This document shows, piece by piece, positions 15,185-22,594 of a stretch of 61,132 bases of DNA. Location of the stretch: positions 1-61,132 of IMG/VR virus record IMGVR_UViG_3300014157_000001; one strand, given 5' to 3'. The stretch's first letter is position 1; the number at the start of each line of letters is the position of its first letter. This DNA is from a virus. The translations under genes and the position numbers were made by a program. Below the pieces are notes generated by a model, which was given only the letters and a program-made list of their open reading frames with translations, ran no database searches and was not told the DNA's origin.

Positions 15185-15733
15185 TCAGTCGTCTGTCGGT
15201 ACGTCGTGCAGGTCGAACTCACTGACCAGCCACGACTGGATCACCCACGCCACCTTCAACTGGTAGCCCAGGCGCTCACTGTCAGCAGCAGCCTTCACCG
15301 CCGCCCGGTCCACCAGCGAACCAGGCACCCGCAGGCTCATGTTGACCTTCTTCACGCCGCGGGTACGGGTGGGCCGCTCCGGCTCCCACTCGCCCTTCAC
15401 GAACCGGTCCAGGCCGTCCGTGGCGACCGCGCCGAGCGTCGTGTCCGTACGCTCCGCCGCCGCCTTCAACGCGTCCCGCAAAGCGGGGGTGACGTAGATG
15501 CCCATCGTGCGCGCCAGGTCCGTACCGTCCTCGGTGGGCTCGCTGTCGCGCAGCACCACCCAGCCGCGGGGGGCGAGCAGCGCCCGGATCGCGGAGTCGT
15601 CGTGTCCGTGCTCGGCGAGCTGGCGGGCGGAGACTTCCAGACGGGCTCGGATGTCGCGGGGCACGCGAGGTCCTTTCGGCGGGCGCCGCCTGGACCGGGG
15701 CGCGGCCGGCGGGCGCGAGGGGGTGTTGGCCAC
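15185..15733 (-). CDS. Tandem ribbon-helix-helix regulator, 182 aa
   Basis: A basic N-terminal arm (1-30) and a small helical part (33-60) precede two RHH-like units: GIYVTPALRDALKAAAERTD (78-97, plus the following helix) and NMSLRVPGSLVDRAAVKAAA (131-150, plus the following helix). RHH proteins bind palindromes with their beta strands. The start is GTG 15733, preceded by GGAGG at 8 nt; upstream in-frame ATGs have no site. A 17-bp palindrome sits over its own promoter and also over the transfer-operon promoter, which makes it the leading repressor candidate. It is the first gene of the long early operon. Confidence 0.75.
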   Translation of the reverse strand: MANTPSRPPAAPRSRRRPPKGPRVPRDIRARLEVSARQLAEHGHDDSAIRALLAPRGWVVLRDSEPTEDGTDLARTMGIYVTPALRDALKAAAERTDTTLGAVATDGLDRFVKGEWEPERPTRTRGVKKVNMSLRVPGSLVDRAAVKAAADSERLGYQLKVAWVIQSWLVSEFDLHDVPTDD

Positions 15734-15751
15734 GCCAGTGTCCTCCATTTC

Positions 15752-15768
15752 TCTTTGCGCCGCCATGA
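15752..15768. promoter_or_regulatory. Degenerate operator copy in the RHH gene leader
   Basis: TCTTTGCGCCGCCATGA matches the 17-bp palindrome at 15 of 17 positions. It lies between the leftward start site (about 15789) and the GTG at 15733, where a bound repressor could block elongation or translation. Confidence 0.45.
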
Positions 15769-15795
15769 GCAGCGGCGTCGGTGGGTGATGCCCCA

Positions 15796-15842
15796 ACCGT
15801 ACCCGCTAAGTCATTGCGACGCAATGAATAACTGGGTAGAGT
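15796..15842. promoter_or_regulatory. Divergent promoter sharing one palindromic operator
   Basis: The palindrome TCATTGCGACGCAATGA (15811-15827) supplies both -35 boxes. Rightward: TTGCGA (15814-15819), 17 bp, TAGAGT (15837-15842), toward the WYL gene. Leftward: TTGCGT (15824-15819), 17 bp, TACGGT (15801-15796), toward the RHH gene and the early operon. Exact 17-bp spacing on both sides is strong support. A protein on the palindrome would shut both. Confidence 0.8.
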
Positions 15843-15877
15843 GGCAACCACACCAACCAGCAAGCGGGGGACCGGAC

Positions 15878-16174
15878 ATGAAGAACAGCCGCAGCAGCCG
15901 CATCCGAGCCGCACTCACCAACACCGCCCTCGCCGCGCTCGCACTCGGGACCCGCGCCTACTACCGCCACCTCCTCAACCAGGCCGCCACCACCGCCGGA
16001 CAGGTCGTCATCGGCTACACCAAGGAGAACGGCGAGCACAGCCAACGCCTCATCCGCCCCGAGGAAGTCCGCCGATCCAAGGCCGGCGACTACTACGTCC
16101 GCGCCTTCGACGCCCTCCGCGACGCCAACCGGTCCTTCCGCCTCGACCGCATCACCACCCTGGAGACGGCCTGA
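15878..16174 (+). CDS. Minimal WYL-domain protein, 98 aa
   Basis: Residues about 43-95 match the WYL fold: VIGYTKENGEHSQRLIRPEEV, then GDYYVRAFDALRDANRSFRL and DRI. WYL domains sense ligands, often nucleic acids or nucleotides, and are normally attached to an HTH in transcription factors. Here only a short N-terminal helix precedes it (RAALTNTALAALALGTRAYY), so it cannot be a classical regulator alone; it may modulate a partner such as the RHH protein encoded divergently. A GGGGG site precedes the ATG at 15878. Confidence 0.82.
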   Translation: MKNSRSSRIRAALTNTALAALALGTRAYYRHLLNQAATTAGQVVIGYTKENGEHSQRLIRPEEVRRSKAGDYYVRAFDALRDANRSFRLDRITTLETA

Positions 16175-16234
16175 CGGGCAACAGGCGAGCCCACCGCACG
16201 ACATCATCAAATCCCAGACCGAGACGAGGGGCCC

Positions 16235-16519
16235 ATGAACGAGCTGATGCTGCAGGACCTGGCAACCACGTCCGTCACGCAGCGGACGAGTCACTGCATC
16301 CACATTGCCTTCCCCAACGGATATGGCGCATCAGTCATCAACGACGGGTACGGATCCGAAGACGGCCTGTACGAACTGGCCGTGCTCGACTCGAAGGGGC
16401 ACGTTACCTACGAGAGCCCCATCACCGGCTACGTGCTTGGCCATCTGACGCAATCCGCCCTGCTGGATGCCCTCAAGCGCGTCGCGGAGCTGCCCGCAGT
16501 CCCCACCGGGGATGCCTGA
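16235..16519 (+). CDS. Hypothetical protein, 94 aa
   Basis: GAGGGGCCC ribosome site before the ATG. The sequence alternates beta segments (CIHIAFPNGYGASVINDGY; LYELAVLDSKGHVTYESP) with a C-terminal helix (QSALLDALKRVAEL). It is co-directional with the WYL gene and ends at a terminator, so both probably form one short operon. No family is recognised. Confidence 0.7.
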   Translation: MNELMLQDLATTSVTQRTSHCIHIAFPNGYGASVINDGYGSEDGLYELAVLDSKGHVTYESPITGYVLGHLTQSALLDALKRVAELPAVPTGDA

Positions 16520-16526
16520 AACACCG

Positions 16527-16557
16527 AAGGCCACCTCCTGAACCGGGGGGTGGCCTT
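16527..16557 (+). terminator. Hairpin terminator after the WYL operon
   Basis: AAGGCCACC pairs with GGTGGCCTT across a 13-nt loop, right after the stop at 16519. Confidence 0.7.
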
Positions 16558-16644
16558 TGATCACTCTGATCGCGCACGCGAAGAGTAGCCCAGACCCACA
16601 CCACGGCGGAAGCCCTTCACCCGGATCACGCGAGAATCGATGCC

Positions 16645-16854
16645 ATGGACCGTCAGGAAGCCCTGCCAGACGCCCCCGTGACGCGGCGTGAACGCGTCTT
16701 CTGCACCGGCATCCGATCCGACGGCCGACGCTGCGGCCAGGAACTCTTCGACAAAGTCTCCCGCGCCCGCCAACGGGGAGATGAGTGCGACCCCGAGACC
16801 CGCGCCGGCCACGAACGGCGTGACGCCGACCAAGACCCCATCCCCGGACTCTGA
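16645..16854 (+). CDS. Small Cys-containing protein, 69 aa
   Basis: RVFCTGIRSDGRRCGQELFDKVS is a possible one-finger zinc motif as in Com-like proteins, followed by a charged hydrophilic tail. The ribosome site is weak. Codon use is acceptable, but the alternative frame overlaps, so this is a tentative call. Confidence 0.45.
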   Translation: MDRQEALPDAPVTRRERVFCTGIRSDGRRCGQELFDKVSRARQRGDECDPETRAGHERRDADQDPIPGL

Positions 16855-16867
16855 CAAGGACTCTTCC

Positions 16868-17284
16868 GTGACCACCACGAGCATCGCCAGTACGACCACT
16901 ACCGTTCACGTCGCCGTATCCGACGCGCCGCCCCTGAAGGTGAGCTTCGTCTACCACGACGTCACCGAGCTCGTCCTTACCTACACCGGTAACAGGCTGA
17001 CCGAACTGCGGGTCCTGGGTGTCGAGGAGGACACCGGCGTCGCCGAGTGGCTGGAGACGGACCTGAACGCCTACGAGGCCGTGCAGCCGTGGATCCGCGG
17101 CGAGGTGGAGAAGCACCGGCCGTCCACACGGGCGCGAGCCCGCCAGCAGAGCGTTCTCGACCGGGCGGCAGAAGCCATCGACGGTGAAGCGTGGCCGCAC
17201 GAGAAGCCCGAGCGGGAGAACCAGGAGCTGTACCGCCTGGCCGACAAGGTCCGTGCGCTTCCGATCTCCGACATCGACGGCTGA
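16868..17284 (+). CDS. Hypothetical protein, 138 aa
   Basis: The GTG at 16868 has AAGGA at 7 nt spacing; the open frame upstream is Ser/Pro-rich and likely not coding. A Thr-rich start leads into beta-rich sequence (TVHVAVSDAPPLKVSFVYHD, then LVLTYTGNRLTELRVLGVEED) and a charged helical C-terminus. It faces the inverted-repeat region that precedes the recombinase-like gene. Confidence 0.65.
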   Translation: MTTTSIASTTTTVHVAVSDAPPLKVSFVYHDVTELVLTYTGNRLTELRVLGVEEDTGVAEWLETDLNAYEAVQPWIRGEVEKHRPSTRARARQQSVLDRAAEAIDGEAWPHEKPERENQELYRLADKVRALPISDIDG

Positions 17285-17411
17285 CGCGGCTTCGCCCAGA
17301 TCGATTCTGCGGGCGCCGCGCCGGGGGATACCGCTCCAGCGAACCCGCCCGATCCGTCATACGGTGCTTGCAGGATCAGGGGAAACCCGCAGACCAGCCA
17401 CCCCGCCACAA

Positions 17412-17563
17412 GATCGAAGACCCTACAAAACTTCGATCACCACCACCCTCTCAACTGCCCTGCGCGCGACCCCATCCCGCACCGCGCCGCTTTGGGTGAC
17501 CACACGCCGGTTACGGTGTACGCCCCTTGAAGTTTTGTAGGGCCAAGATCATGCGGGCATGAT
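17412..17563. repeat. Inverted repeat pair and hairpins upstream of the recombinase-like gene
   Basis: CCCTACAAAACTTC (17421-17434) recurs exactly inverted as GAAGTTTTGTAGGG (17529-17542), enclosing 94 bp. The left arm is itself inside a GATCGAAG-n11-CTTCGATC repeat (17412-17438). Another repeat, ATCATGC-GG-GCATGAT (17548-17563), covers the first possible start codons of the next gene. The cluster looks like recombinase or regulator sites. Confidence 0.6.
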
Positions 17564-17570
17564 GGTGGTC

Positions 17571-18446
17571 ATGGATGCCGAAACCCTGCTCGAGCAGTGG
17601 CTCACCACGTCCACGCTGCGGCCCTCCACCCAGGCCGAATACCAGCGCGAGCTCGCAGGCCCCAAAGGCTTCCTCACCTGGTGCGCCGCCCAGCACCCCC
17701 CGATCGACGCGCTCGCCGCACGCCCCATAGACGTCGCCACCTGGGCCCACGACCTCTTCCTGCGCGACGACCTCGCAGGCCGCCCCTTCGACGGACCCGA
17801 CGCGCTGGCCTGGCTCGCCGCACAGCATCCCGACACCGCCCGCAGCCACGACCGCCGCATCAGCGCCCTCACCATGTACTACAAGGCCGCCACCGACCGC
17901 GGCGTCATCACCATCCCACCGAACCTCGCCGCCCTGCGCTCCGGCGTCCTCCGCCCCGCCGGCGCCAAGAACAAACTCGACCGCGGCGAGCGCGCCGCCC
18001 TGTTCATGGCCATCGGCTCCTGGAGCCCCGCCAACTCCCGGCACTGGCAGCGCGACCGCCTGTGCGTGATGCTCCTCCTCGAAGGCCTGCGCCCCGCCCA
18101 AGTCGTCCGCGTCGACCGCCGCCACCTCTACCCCCAACCCGATGGCACCACCGAAGTCCGCGCCCCCGACTACGACTTCGAAGCCCTCGGCAAACCCTTC
18201 ACCCTCGACCCCATCACCGGCGCCGCCCTCAACCTCTACTTGGCCGTACGCCCCGAACCCGGACCCGACGTCCACACCCTCCTGCTCTCCGACCGCGGCG
18301 GGCCCCTCCACACGCGCTGGCCCAACGAACTCGTCGGAAACATGACCGCCGGCGACCCGGCCCTTGCGAACGTCACCGCCGACGCCATCGCCCACACGGG
18401 GCTGTGGGACACGCCCGACGAACCGCCCCCGACTCCCCAGCCGTAG
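17571..18446 (+). CDS. Tyrosine-recombinase-like protein with lost catalytic residues, 291 aa
   Basis: An N-terminal SAM-like core-binding domain (TLLEQWLTTSTLRPSTQAEY onward) is followed by a catalytic-domain fold with the first Arg in LLLEGLRPAQVV. The place of the TPHALRHT motif reads TADAIAHT, so the His and the second Arg have become Asp and Ala. The protein ends soon after, without the Tyr nucleophile. It is probably unable to recombine DNA and may act as an architectural or regulatory binder. The ATG at 17571 is chosen; ATGs at 17559 and 17562 overlap a hairpin. Confidence 0.72.
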   Translation: MDAETLLEQWLTTSTLRPSTQAEYQRELAGPKGFLTWCAAQHPPIDALAARPIDVATWAHDLFLRDDLAGRPFDGPDALAWLAAQHPDTARSHDRRISALTMYYKAATDRGVITIPPNLAALRSGVLRPAGAKNKLDRGERAALFMAIGSWSPANSRHWQRDRLCVMLLLEGLRPAQVVRVDRRHLYPQPDGTTEVRAPDYDFEALGKPFTLDPITGAALNLYLAVRPEPGPDVHTLLLSDRGGPLHTRWPNELVGNMTAGDPALANVTADAIAHTGLWDTPDEPPPTPQP

Positions 18447-18518
18447 GGGGTGTTCAGCCCGGGGCCGCGCTACCGTCGGCCGTGCTGAAGTTGCGCCCCG
18501 GTGGGTCCGGCTCCAGGT

Positions 18519-18559
18519 CGTTGTGGCCCTCCCGGGGTGGTGCCCGCAGGGCCACAACG
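18519..18559. terminator. Strong hairpin between the recombinase-like gene and the small membrane gene
   Basis: CGTTGTGGCCCT pairs perfectly with AGGGCCACAACG across 17 nt. No T-run follows, but its intergenic location and stability fit a terminator. Confidence 0.6.
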
Positions 18560-18645
18560 CGCACCGGCGAACAGCGCCCGTACCGGACTGTGGGACTCCC
18601 CGGAAGGCGGCTAGCATGCCGGCCACGCCTACCGAAGGACTCGCC

Positions 18646-18882
18646 ATGCCGCACACCGAGATCACCGAGCAGGACCCGCCGGAGCCCCAACCCGCCGTGG
18701 ATCCCGGCCTGCAGAAGATGGTGGTGATGTTCGGTATGGCCCTCTTCAGCACGGTGGTCTGCACCGCCCTGTACGGGCCCGACAAGAACAGCGAGCGGGC
18801 GTTCCGGCTGCTGCCGTGGTTGAGGCGGAAGCCGGAGGCCGAGGACGACGAGCAGCCCGCCGTGCGGGCCAAGCGCCGCTGA
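18646..18882 (+). CDS. Small single-pass membrane protein, 78 aa
   Basis: GAAGGA ribosome site 6 nt before the ATG at 18646. An acidic, Pro-rich N-terminus is followed by KMVVMFGMALFSTVVCTALYG, one membrane helix, and a basic/acidic C-terminus. It converges on the integrase gene on the other strand. Function unknown. Confidence 0.65.
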   Translation: MPHTEITEQDPPEPQPAVDPGLQKMVVMFGMALFSTVVCTALYGPDKNSERAFRLLPWLRRKPEAEDDEQPAVRAKRR

Positions 18883-18888
18883 GCCGCC

Positions 18889-19980
18889 TCAGACGAACTT
18901 GTCGACGAGGTGGTCGTACACCTTCACCGCGGCCGCCGCGTGTGCCGCCTTCCGGGCGGTGGAGTCGCGCCGGCGGACGTAGCGCAGCGTCGTCTCGATC
19001 GCGGCGTGGTCGGCGTATTCCTGGATCTCCTCCATCGGCACCTTCGCGTCGTGCATGTGGGTGAGCTTGGAGGCGCGCAGCACGTGCGGAGTGAGGTCGC
19101 GGCCGGTCAGGACGCCGGCCTTCTTGCCGAGCCGGGTCAGCAGGTAGTCGACGTCGTGACGGGACATCGGCTTGTCGTCGTCGGTGAGCAGCAGTTCTCC
19201 GTCGGTGCGGCCGGCGGTGGCGACGTCGACGAGCTGGGCGAGACGCTCCGGGAGGGTCCACACGCGGCCCTTGCCGCCCTTACGCCGGAGGTCCAAGAGG
19301 CGTACGCCGTCATAGGACTTGAGGTGGGCGAGGGTGGCGGTGCAGCACTCGGAGACGCGGCCGGCGAGCGTGTAGATGAGCACGGGCACGAGGGCCTGGC
19401 GGGCGGTGTCGGCGGCCTCGATGACGCGCTGCAGCTCGTCGACTTCGAGGATCGGTGTGGCGGTGGTTTCGTCGCGGGGGTCGACCTTGGGCCGGTCGTG
19501 CTTGGTGACCGGGGAGGCGATCGTGTGGTCCTTCGTCTTCCACTTGGCGTACTCGGACAGCGCGGTGAGGACCGACAGGCGCCGGTTGATGGAGCGCGGT
19601 GCGGCGCCCTTGGCCTTCTGCACCTTCGTCCAGGTCTCGATGATGCCGGGGGTGATGGCGCCGATGAAGAAGCGGTCGTGGCCGCCCAACTCGCGTGCCA
19701 CGCCTGCCCAGAGGCGGATGTCGTCGGCGTAGCCCTGCTTGCTGGTGGTGGCGGGGACGGCTTCGGAGCCGAGCCAGGAGGTGACGAGGAGGAAGGTGTC
19801 GCGGTCGCAGAGTTCGGCGAGGAGTTCGAGGCGCCAGCGTCGTTCGCCGAGGCGGCGGGTGCGGGGGTCGCGGGGTGCGACGGTGCCGAGGGTGTCGCGG
19901 AGGTAGTAGAAGGCTTCCTCGGCGGCGCCGGGGGTGGTGAGTTCGGCGCGGGGTCTCGCGGCCAGGTCGTGCTCGGTCAT
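18889..19980 (-). CDS. Tyrosine recombinase with intact catalytic set, 363 aa
   Basis: A core-binding domain (about 75-165) with KQGYADDIRLWAGVARELG is followed by the catalytic domain: TLAGRVSECCTA (first Arg), RRKGGKGRVW (Lys region), TPHVLRASKLTH (HxxR), ADHAAIETTLRYV (His and Tyr). All residues needed for strand exchange are present. In a circular phage-plasmid such an enzyme could integrate the element or resolve multimers; with a ParA system present, dimer resolution is attractive. No att site could be identified. It is coupled to two small upstream genes by overlapping stop/start codons. Confidence 0.88.
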   Translation of the reverse strand: MTEHDLAARPRAELTTPGAAEEAFYYLRDTLGTVAPRDPRTRRLGERRWRLELLAELCDRDTFLLVTSWLGSEAVPATTSKQGYADDIRLWAGVARELGGHDRFFIGAITPGIIETWTKVQKAKGAAPRSINRRLSVLTALSEYAKWKTKDHTIASPVTKHDRPKVDPRDETTATPILEVDELQRVIEAADTARQALVPVLIYTLAGRVSECCTATLAHLKSYDGVRLLDLRRKGGKGRVWTLPERLAQLVDVATAGRTDGELLLTDDDKPMSRHDVDYLLTRLGKKAGVLTGRDLTPHVLRASKLTHMHDAKVPMEEIQEYADHAAIETTLRYVRRRDSTARKAAHAAAAVKVYDHLVDKFV

Positions 19981-20126
19981 GCGTCGGCCGCCTGCTCGCG
20001 GTAGATGCGCTCCGCCTCGTCGTCAAGCCAGGCCGTGTCGTGGTCGATGCACTCGCCGTACTGCTCGCACACCTCGCATCCTTCTGCATCGGCGCGGATC
20101 TCGGCCAGGGGCTTGGGCTCAGTCAC
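19977..20126 (-). CDS. Small Cys-containing protein, 49 aa
   Basis: GTG at 20126 overlaps the upstream stop, and its own TGA overlaps the integrase ATG. CEVCEQYGEC is a possible metal-binding knuckle; the rest is acidic and helical. Translational coupling to the recombinase suggests a role in controlling it, which is inference. Confidence 0.62.
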   Translation of the reverse strand: MTEPKPLAEIRADAEGCEVCEQYGECIDHDTAWLDDEAERIYREQAADA

Positions 20127-20359
20127 GACTGCTCGGGATCGATGAGGTTGATGGCGTCGTGCACCTTGTCCCAGGCATTCCCGGCGAGGGCGCCCTGGTT
20201 CTCTTGCGCCCATGCGCGCTGCCGGTCGGCCAGTTCGTGGGCGAAGGCGTTGAGGTTGGCGTCGATGACCCACTCCTCGCCGGGCTTGAGCATGCCTCGT
20301 GAGCGGAGGACGCCGATGAAGCGATCGCGGGCGCTCTGTTGCTGCGGCTCCGTTGTCAT
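20123..20359 (-). CDS. Small helical protein, 78 aa
   Basis: Sequence such as ARDRFIGVLRSRGMLKPGEEW and FAHELADRQRAWAQENQGAL is hydrophilic and helical. The stop overlaps the GTG of the 49-aa gene. This and the next two genes form a coupled set ending with the recombinase. Confidence 0.65.
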   Translation of the reverse strand: MTTEPQQQSARDRFIGVLRSRGMLKPGEEWVIDANLNAFAHELADRQRAWAQENQGALAGNAWDKVHDAINLIDPEQS

Positions 20360-20388
20360 GATCCCATCCTAGTTGTTCTTAACCCACG

Positions 20389-20775
20389 TTAAGCGGAATC
20401 CTCAGAGCGATCCTGCGGGGTGGGCTGCTCCTGGGTGTCGCACGGTCGGCACGTGGGGTGGATGCAGCCGGGACACGACGTGCCATCGCACGGACAGTCC
20501 TCGGGGCAGCATCTCCGCGTCACCTTCCGGCGCGGCGCGGTGCCGTCCTGAAGGCGCTGCCGGAGTACGGCGCAGGCCTCGGCGCTCGGCGGCGTGTTGA
20601 TCGCGCGCTCGTAGGCGTTGGCGCCCGCGCGTTCCTCGATCGCCTCATGTGCCGCCTCGGGAGTCGGACACTCGACCAGGGAGCAGGTGATGTAGCCGCC
20701 GTCGCCGAGGAAGAGCGTGCCAGAGCTTCCGCATGCCGGGCAACGCGCTTGTACGGACGGGAAGTTGTCGCTCAT
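20389..20775 (-). CDS. Zinc-ribbon protein resembling DUF6085, 128 aa
   Basis: RCPACGSSGTLFLGDGGYITC followed by SLVECPTPEAAHEAI is a zinc ribbon with the pattern I associate with DUF6085-type proteins of Streptomyces phages. The C-terminal part has a second Cys-rich run (RCCPEDCPCDGTSCPGC, then CRPC). The two clusters imply several zinc ions. The family name is from memory and should be tested; the zinc-ribbon reading is direct. Confidence 0.68.
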   Translation of the reverse strand: MSDNFPSVQARCPACGSSGTLFLGDGGYITCSLVECPTPEAAHEAIEERAGANAYERAINTPPSAEACAVLRQRLQDGTAPRRKVTRRCCPEDCPCDGTSCPGCIHPTCRPCDTQEQPTPQDRSEDSA

Positions 20776-20830
20776 GCGTCCATCGTCTCGCGTGGCCCGC
20801 CGGACGTTCCCCGTTCCACCGGCCGACGTG

Positions 20831-21664
20831 TCACTGAGCGGGGTACAGGACATCGAAGACCGGCGGCTCCCATAGGCCGAAGGTCGACACGTCACCTTCG
20901 GTGAAGTCCGCCGCGCCACGAACGGCCACTCCGCCCACCCGAAGGCTCCGGAAGCTGATCCCCGCCGTATCTATGCCCGCCCCCTTGGCCCGACTCCGCA
21001 CGACGACATCAATCCCACACGTCGTCAGTGCCTTTCCTGCGATGTGCCCCCAACGGTCGATCTGACGAAACAGAGGGCCTTCGGGTTCTCCGAGTCCGCC
21101 CAGAGTCCTCAACCACCCGCCGGTGAACCTCAGTACGCTGGTTGCCTTGTCGCCGCTGTCCCAGACAAAGACGCTGGTGCGCGCTTCAGGCAGCTGGACA
21201 CGGACACCGTTCTCCATCAGACGAACCGCGTCGGCCGTGGAACGCGACAGTTCCCCGGCCCGGTTTGCTGTCCCCCACGCCAACGTGAGCAGGCAACCAT
21301 CACGCAAGCCAGCAGGATCGTCGCCGCAAGTGGCAAGCATCGCCCGGAGGTCAGCCTCGTCGAAGGGCACCGTCTTCTGGCCGCGCCGTACGGGAGACGA
21401 CTCCCATTCCATCTTCCAGCGCGTGCACATCTCACGCGGCAACGTGGTCTCGAACCAGTGCCCGTGGGGCTGCCAAGTTCGTATCGCAGACCATGCGAAC
21501 TCCACCGTATTGGGAGACACCTTGCACTCTTTGATCAGGTATCCGATGTAGGCGGCGAACGTCTCCTCCGTACAGGGGCGAGGGTCTACCCCTCTGCCCT
21601 CGCACCACTCCTGGAACTTGCGACGCTGTATTCCGTAGGCACGTTGCGTATCAGCGGCGGTCAT
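20831..21664 (-). CDS. Divergent tyrosine-recombinase-like protein, 277 aa
   Basis: The N-terminal part (AYGIQRRKFQEWCEGRGVDP, then ETFAAYIGYLIKECKVSPNT) is a core-binding domain. LTLAWGTANRAGELSRS keeps the first Arg with its RxGEL context. Near the end SFRSLRVGGVAV aligns with the HSLRxGG motif but has Arg for His. FGLWEPPVFDVLY aligns with HGxWxSxxFxxY, with Phe for His but Trp and Tyr kept. Activity is doubtful but not excluded. Its ATG overlaps the stop of its partner gene. Confidence 0.72.
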   Translation of the reverse strand: MTAADTQRAYGIQRRKFQEWCEGRGVDPRPCTEETFAAYIGYLIKECKVSPNTVEFAWSAIRTWQPHGHWFETTLPREMCTRWKMEWESSPVRRGQKTVPFDEADLRAMLATCGDDPAGLRDGCLLTLAWGTANRAGELSRSTADAVRLMENGVRVQLPEARTSVFVWDSGDKATSVLRFTGGWLRTLGGLGEPEGPLFRQIDRWGHIAGKALTTCGIDVVVRSRAKGAGIDTAGISFRSLRVGGVAVRGAADFTEGDVSTFGLWEPPVFDVLYPAQ

Positions 21665-22281
21665 GCGATCCCTCCGAACTGGGTGTTCCACAACAGGGCG
21701 ACGATGGTTGATTCGTACGGCCAGCGCGCCACTCCGCCGTGCTTGACCAGGTGCAGCAGGGTCCGACTGGGGTGGGTCAGCCCGACCTCCAAGGGGACGC
21801 AGCCGGGAGGGATTTTGCAGTCCTGCACCGTGGGCCGAGTACGCCCGTCTATCCCTTCGGTGGAGGCCGGATCCGCTGAGCGCTGCGCCAGAACGGGCTG
21901 ATCCCAGCACAGTTCCCCGTCGGAATCCGCTCCCATTTGATCGATGTTCAACCGTGCGGTGAAGGCGGGATGTAGTCGTGTCAGCCGTTCTGCGTTCGTC
22001 TCTCGTGCGACGTCGGCTACCGGTATCTCCCCTACCTCCAGCAGTGTTACGGCGAACTCTCCCGACATCAGGCCGGTGTGTACGCGCAGGAAGGCGGCAG
22101 CCTGCACCGGGGTCCAGCAGGACGCTCGGCGCTGTGTCTGCCCGATGCGATCTCTGTAGGCGGCGGGTATTCGGTCGCTGTGCAGATCCTGGCGAATCTG
22201 CACCAGGGCCTGTGCGGCACTTGGGCTGTAGAGCACCTGGTCCAGCAGGCTGCCGGCCATTCGTTCGTGCAGTGTCCTCAT
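21661..22281 (-). CDS. Unknown partner protein of the divergent recombinase, 206 aa
   Basis: A GAGAGG site lies 6 nt before the ATG at 22281. The N-terminal half is helical (LLDQVLYSPSAAQALVQIRQ, then PVQAAAFLRVHTGLMSGEFA) and the C-terminal half more beta-like (CVPLEVGLTHPSRTLLHLVK). The stop overlaps the recombinase-like start, so the two proteins are made together. I recognise no family. It could be a DNA-binding accessory factor. Confidence 0.65.
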   Translation of the reverse strand: MRTLHERMAGSLLDQVLYSPSAAQALVQIRQDLHSDRIPAAYRDRIGQTQRRASCWTPVQAAAFLRVHTGLMSGEFAVTLLEVGEIPVADVARETNAERLTRLHPAFTARLNIDQMGADSDGELCWDQPVLAQRSADPASTEGIDGRTRPTVQDCKIPPGCVPLEVGLTHPSRTLLHLVKHGGVARWPYESTIVALLWNTQFGGIA

Positions 22282-22298
22282 GCCCATCCTCTCGGAAC

Positions 22299-22375
22299 GG
22301 AGACCTTACGGAGACCTTGACGAGTAGCTGAACTACTCTAAGCTTAGCAGTATCCGAGCTACTCCACCCCGGATA
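22299..22375. promoter_or_regulatory. Divergent control region with stacked repeats
   Basis: An 11-bp tandem repeat (CGGAGACCTTA/CGGAGACCTTG) overlaps TTGACG (22317-22322). GAGTAG-n5-CTACTC (22322-22338), CTAAGCTTAG (22338-22347) and TATCCG-n13-CGGATA (22351-22375) follow. It lies between the recombinase partner and the HTH gene, and looks like regulated divergent promoters. Confidence 0.6.
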
Positions 22376-22385
22376 CGCTGACCCC

Positions 22386-22583
22386 ATGGACCTGACCGGC
22401 TACCTGACCTCCGATGAGGCAGCAGAACGGCTCGGCATCGCCCGCCAGAGCCTCTACAACCTGGCCAACCGCTCCCCGGACTTCCCGAAGCCGAAGAAGA
22501 TCGGGCGGACGTCACTCTGGCCGGAGGAGGGGATCGACGCGTGGCGGGCGGAACATCCGAAGCGACAAAAAACTGAGAAGTGA
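22386..22583 (+). CDS. Excisionase/AlpA-like HTH protein, 65 aa
   Basis: LTSDEAAERLGIARQSLYNLA, then FPKPKKIGRTSLWPEEGIDAW is a complete MerR-type winged HTH (HTH_17), as in excisionases and AlpA regulators. It is divergent from the partner/recombinase pair and next to repeat-rich DNA, so it may control that pair or act as a directionality factor. The stop overlaps a possible GTG of the next frame. Confidence 0.82.
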   Translation: MDLTGYLTSDEAAERLGIARQSLYNLANRSPDFPKPKKIGRTSLWPEEGIDAWRAEHPKRQKTEK

Positions 22584-22594
22584 GGGCACCGCCC

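Noticed and set aside
15734-15796. Upstream ATG starts for the RHH gene
   Set aside because: They lack ribosome sites and lie over the degenerate operator; GTG 15733 has GGAGG at good spacing.
17421-17542. Insertion sequence or transposon ends
   Set aside because: The 14-bp inverted pair encloses only 94 bp with no transposase; no target duplication is visible.
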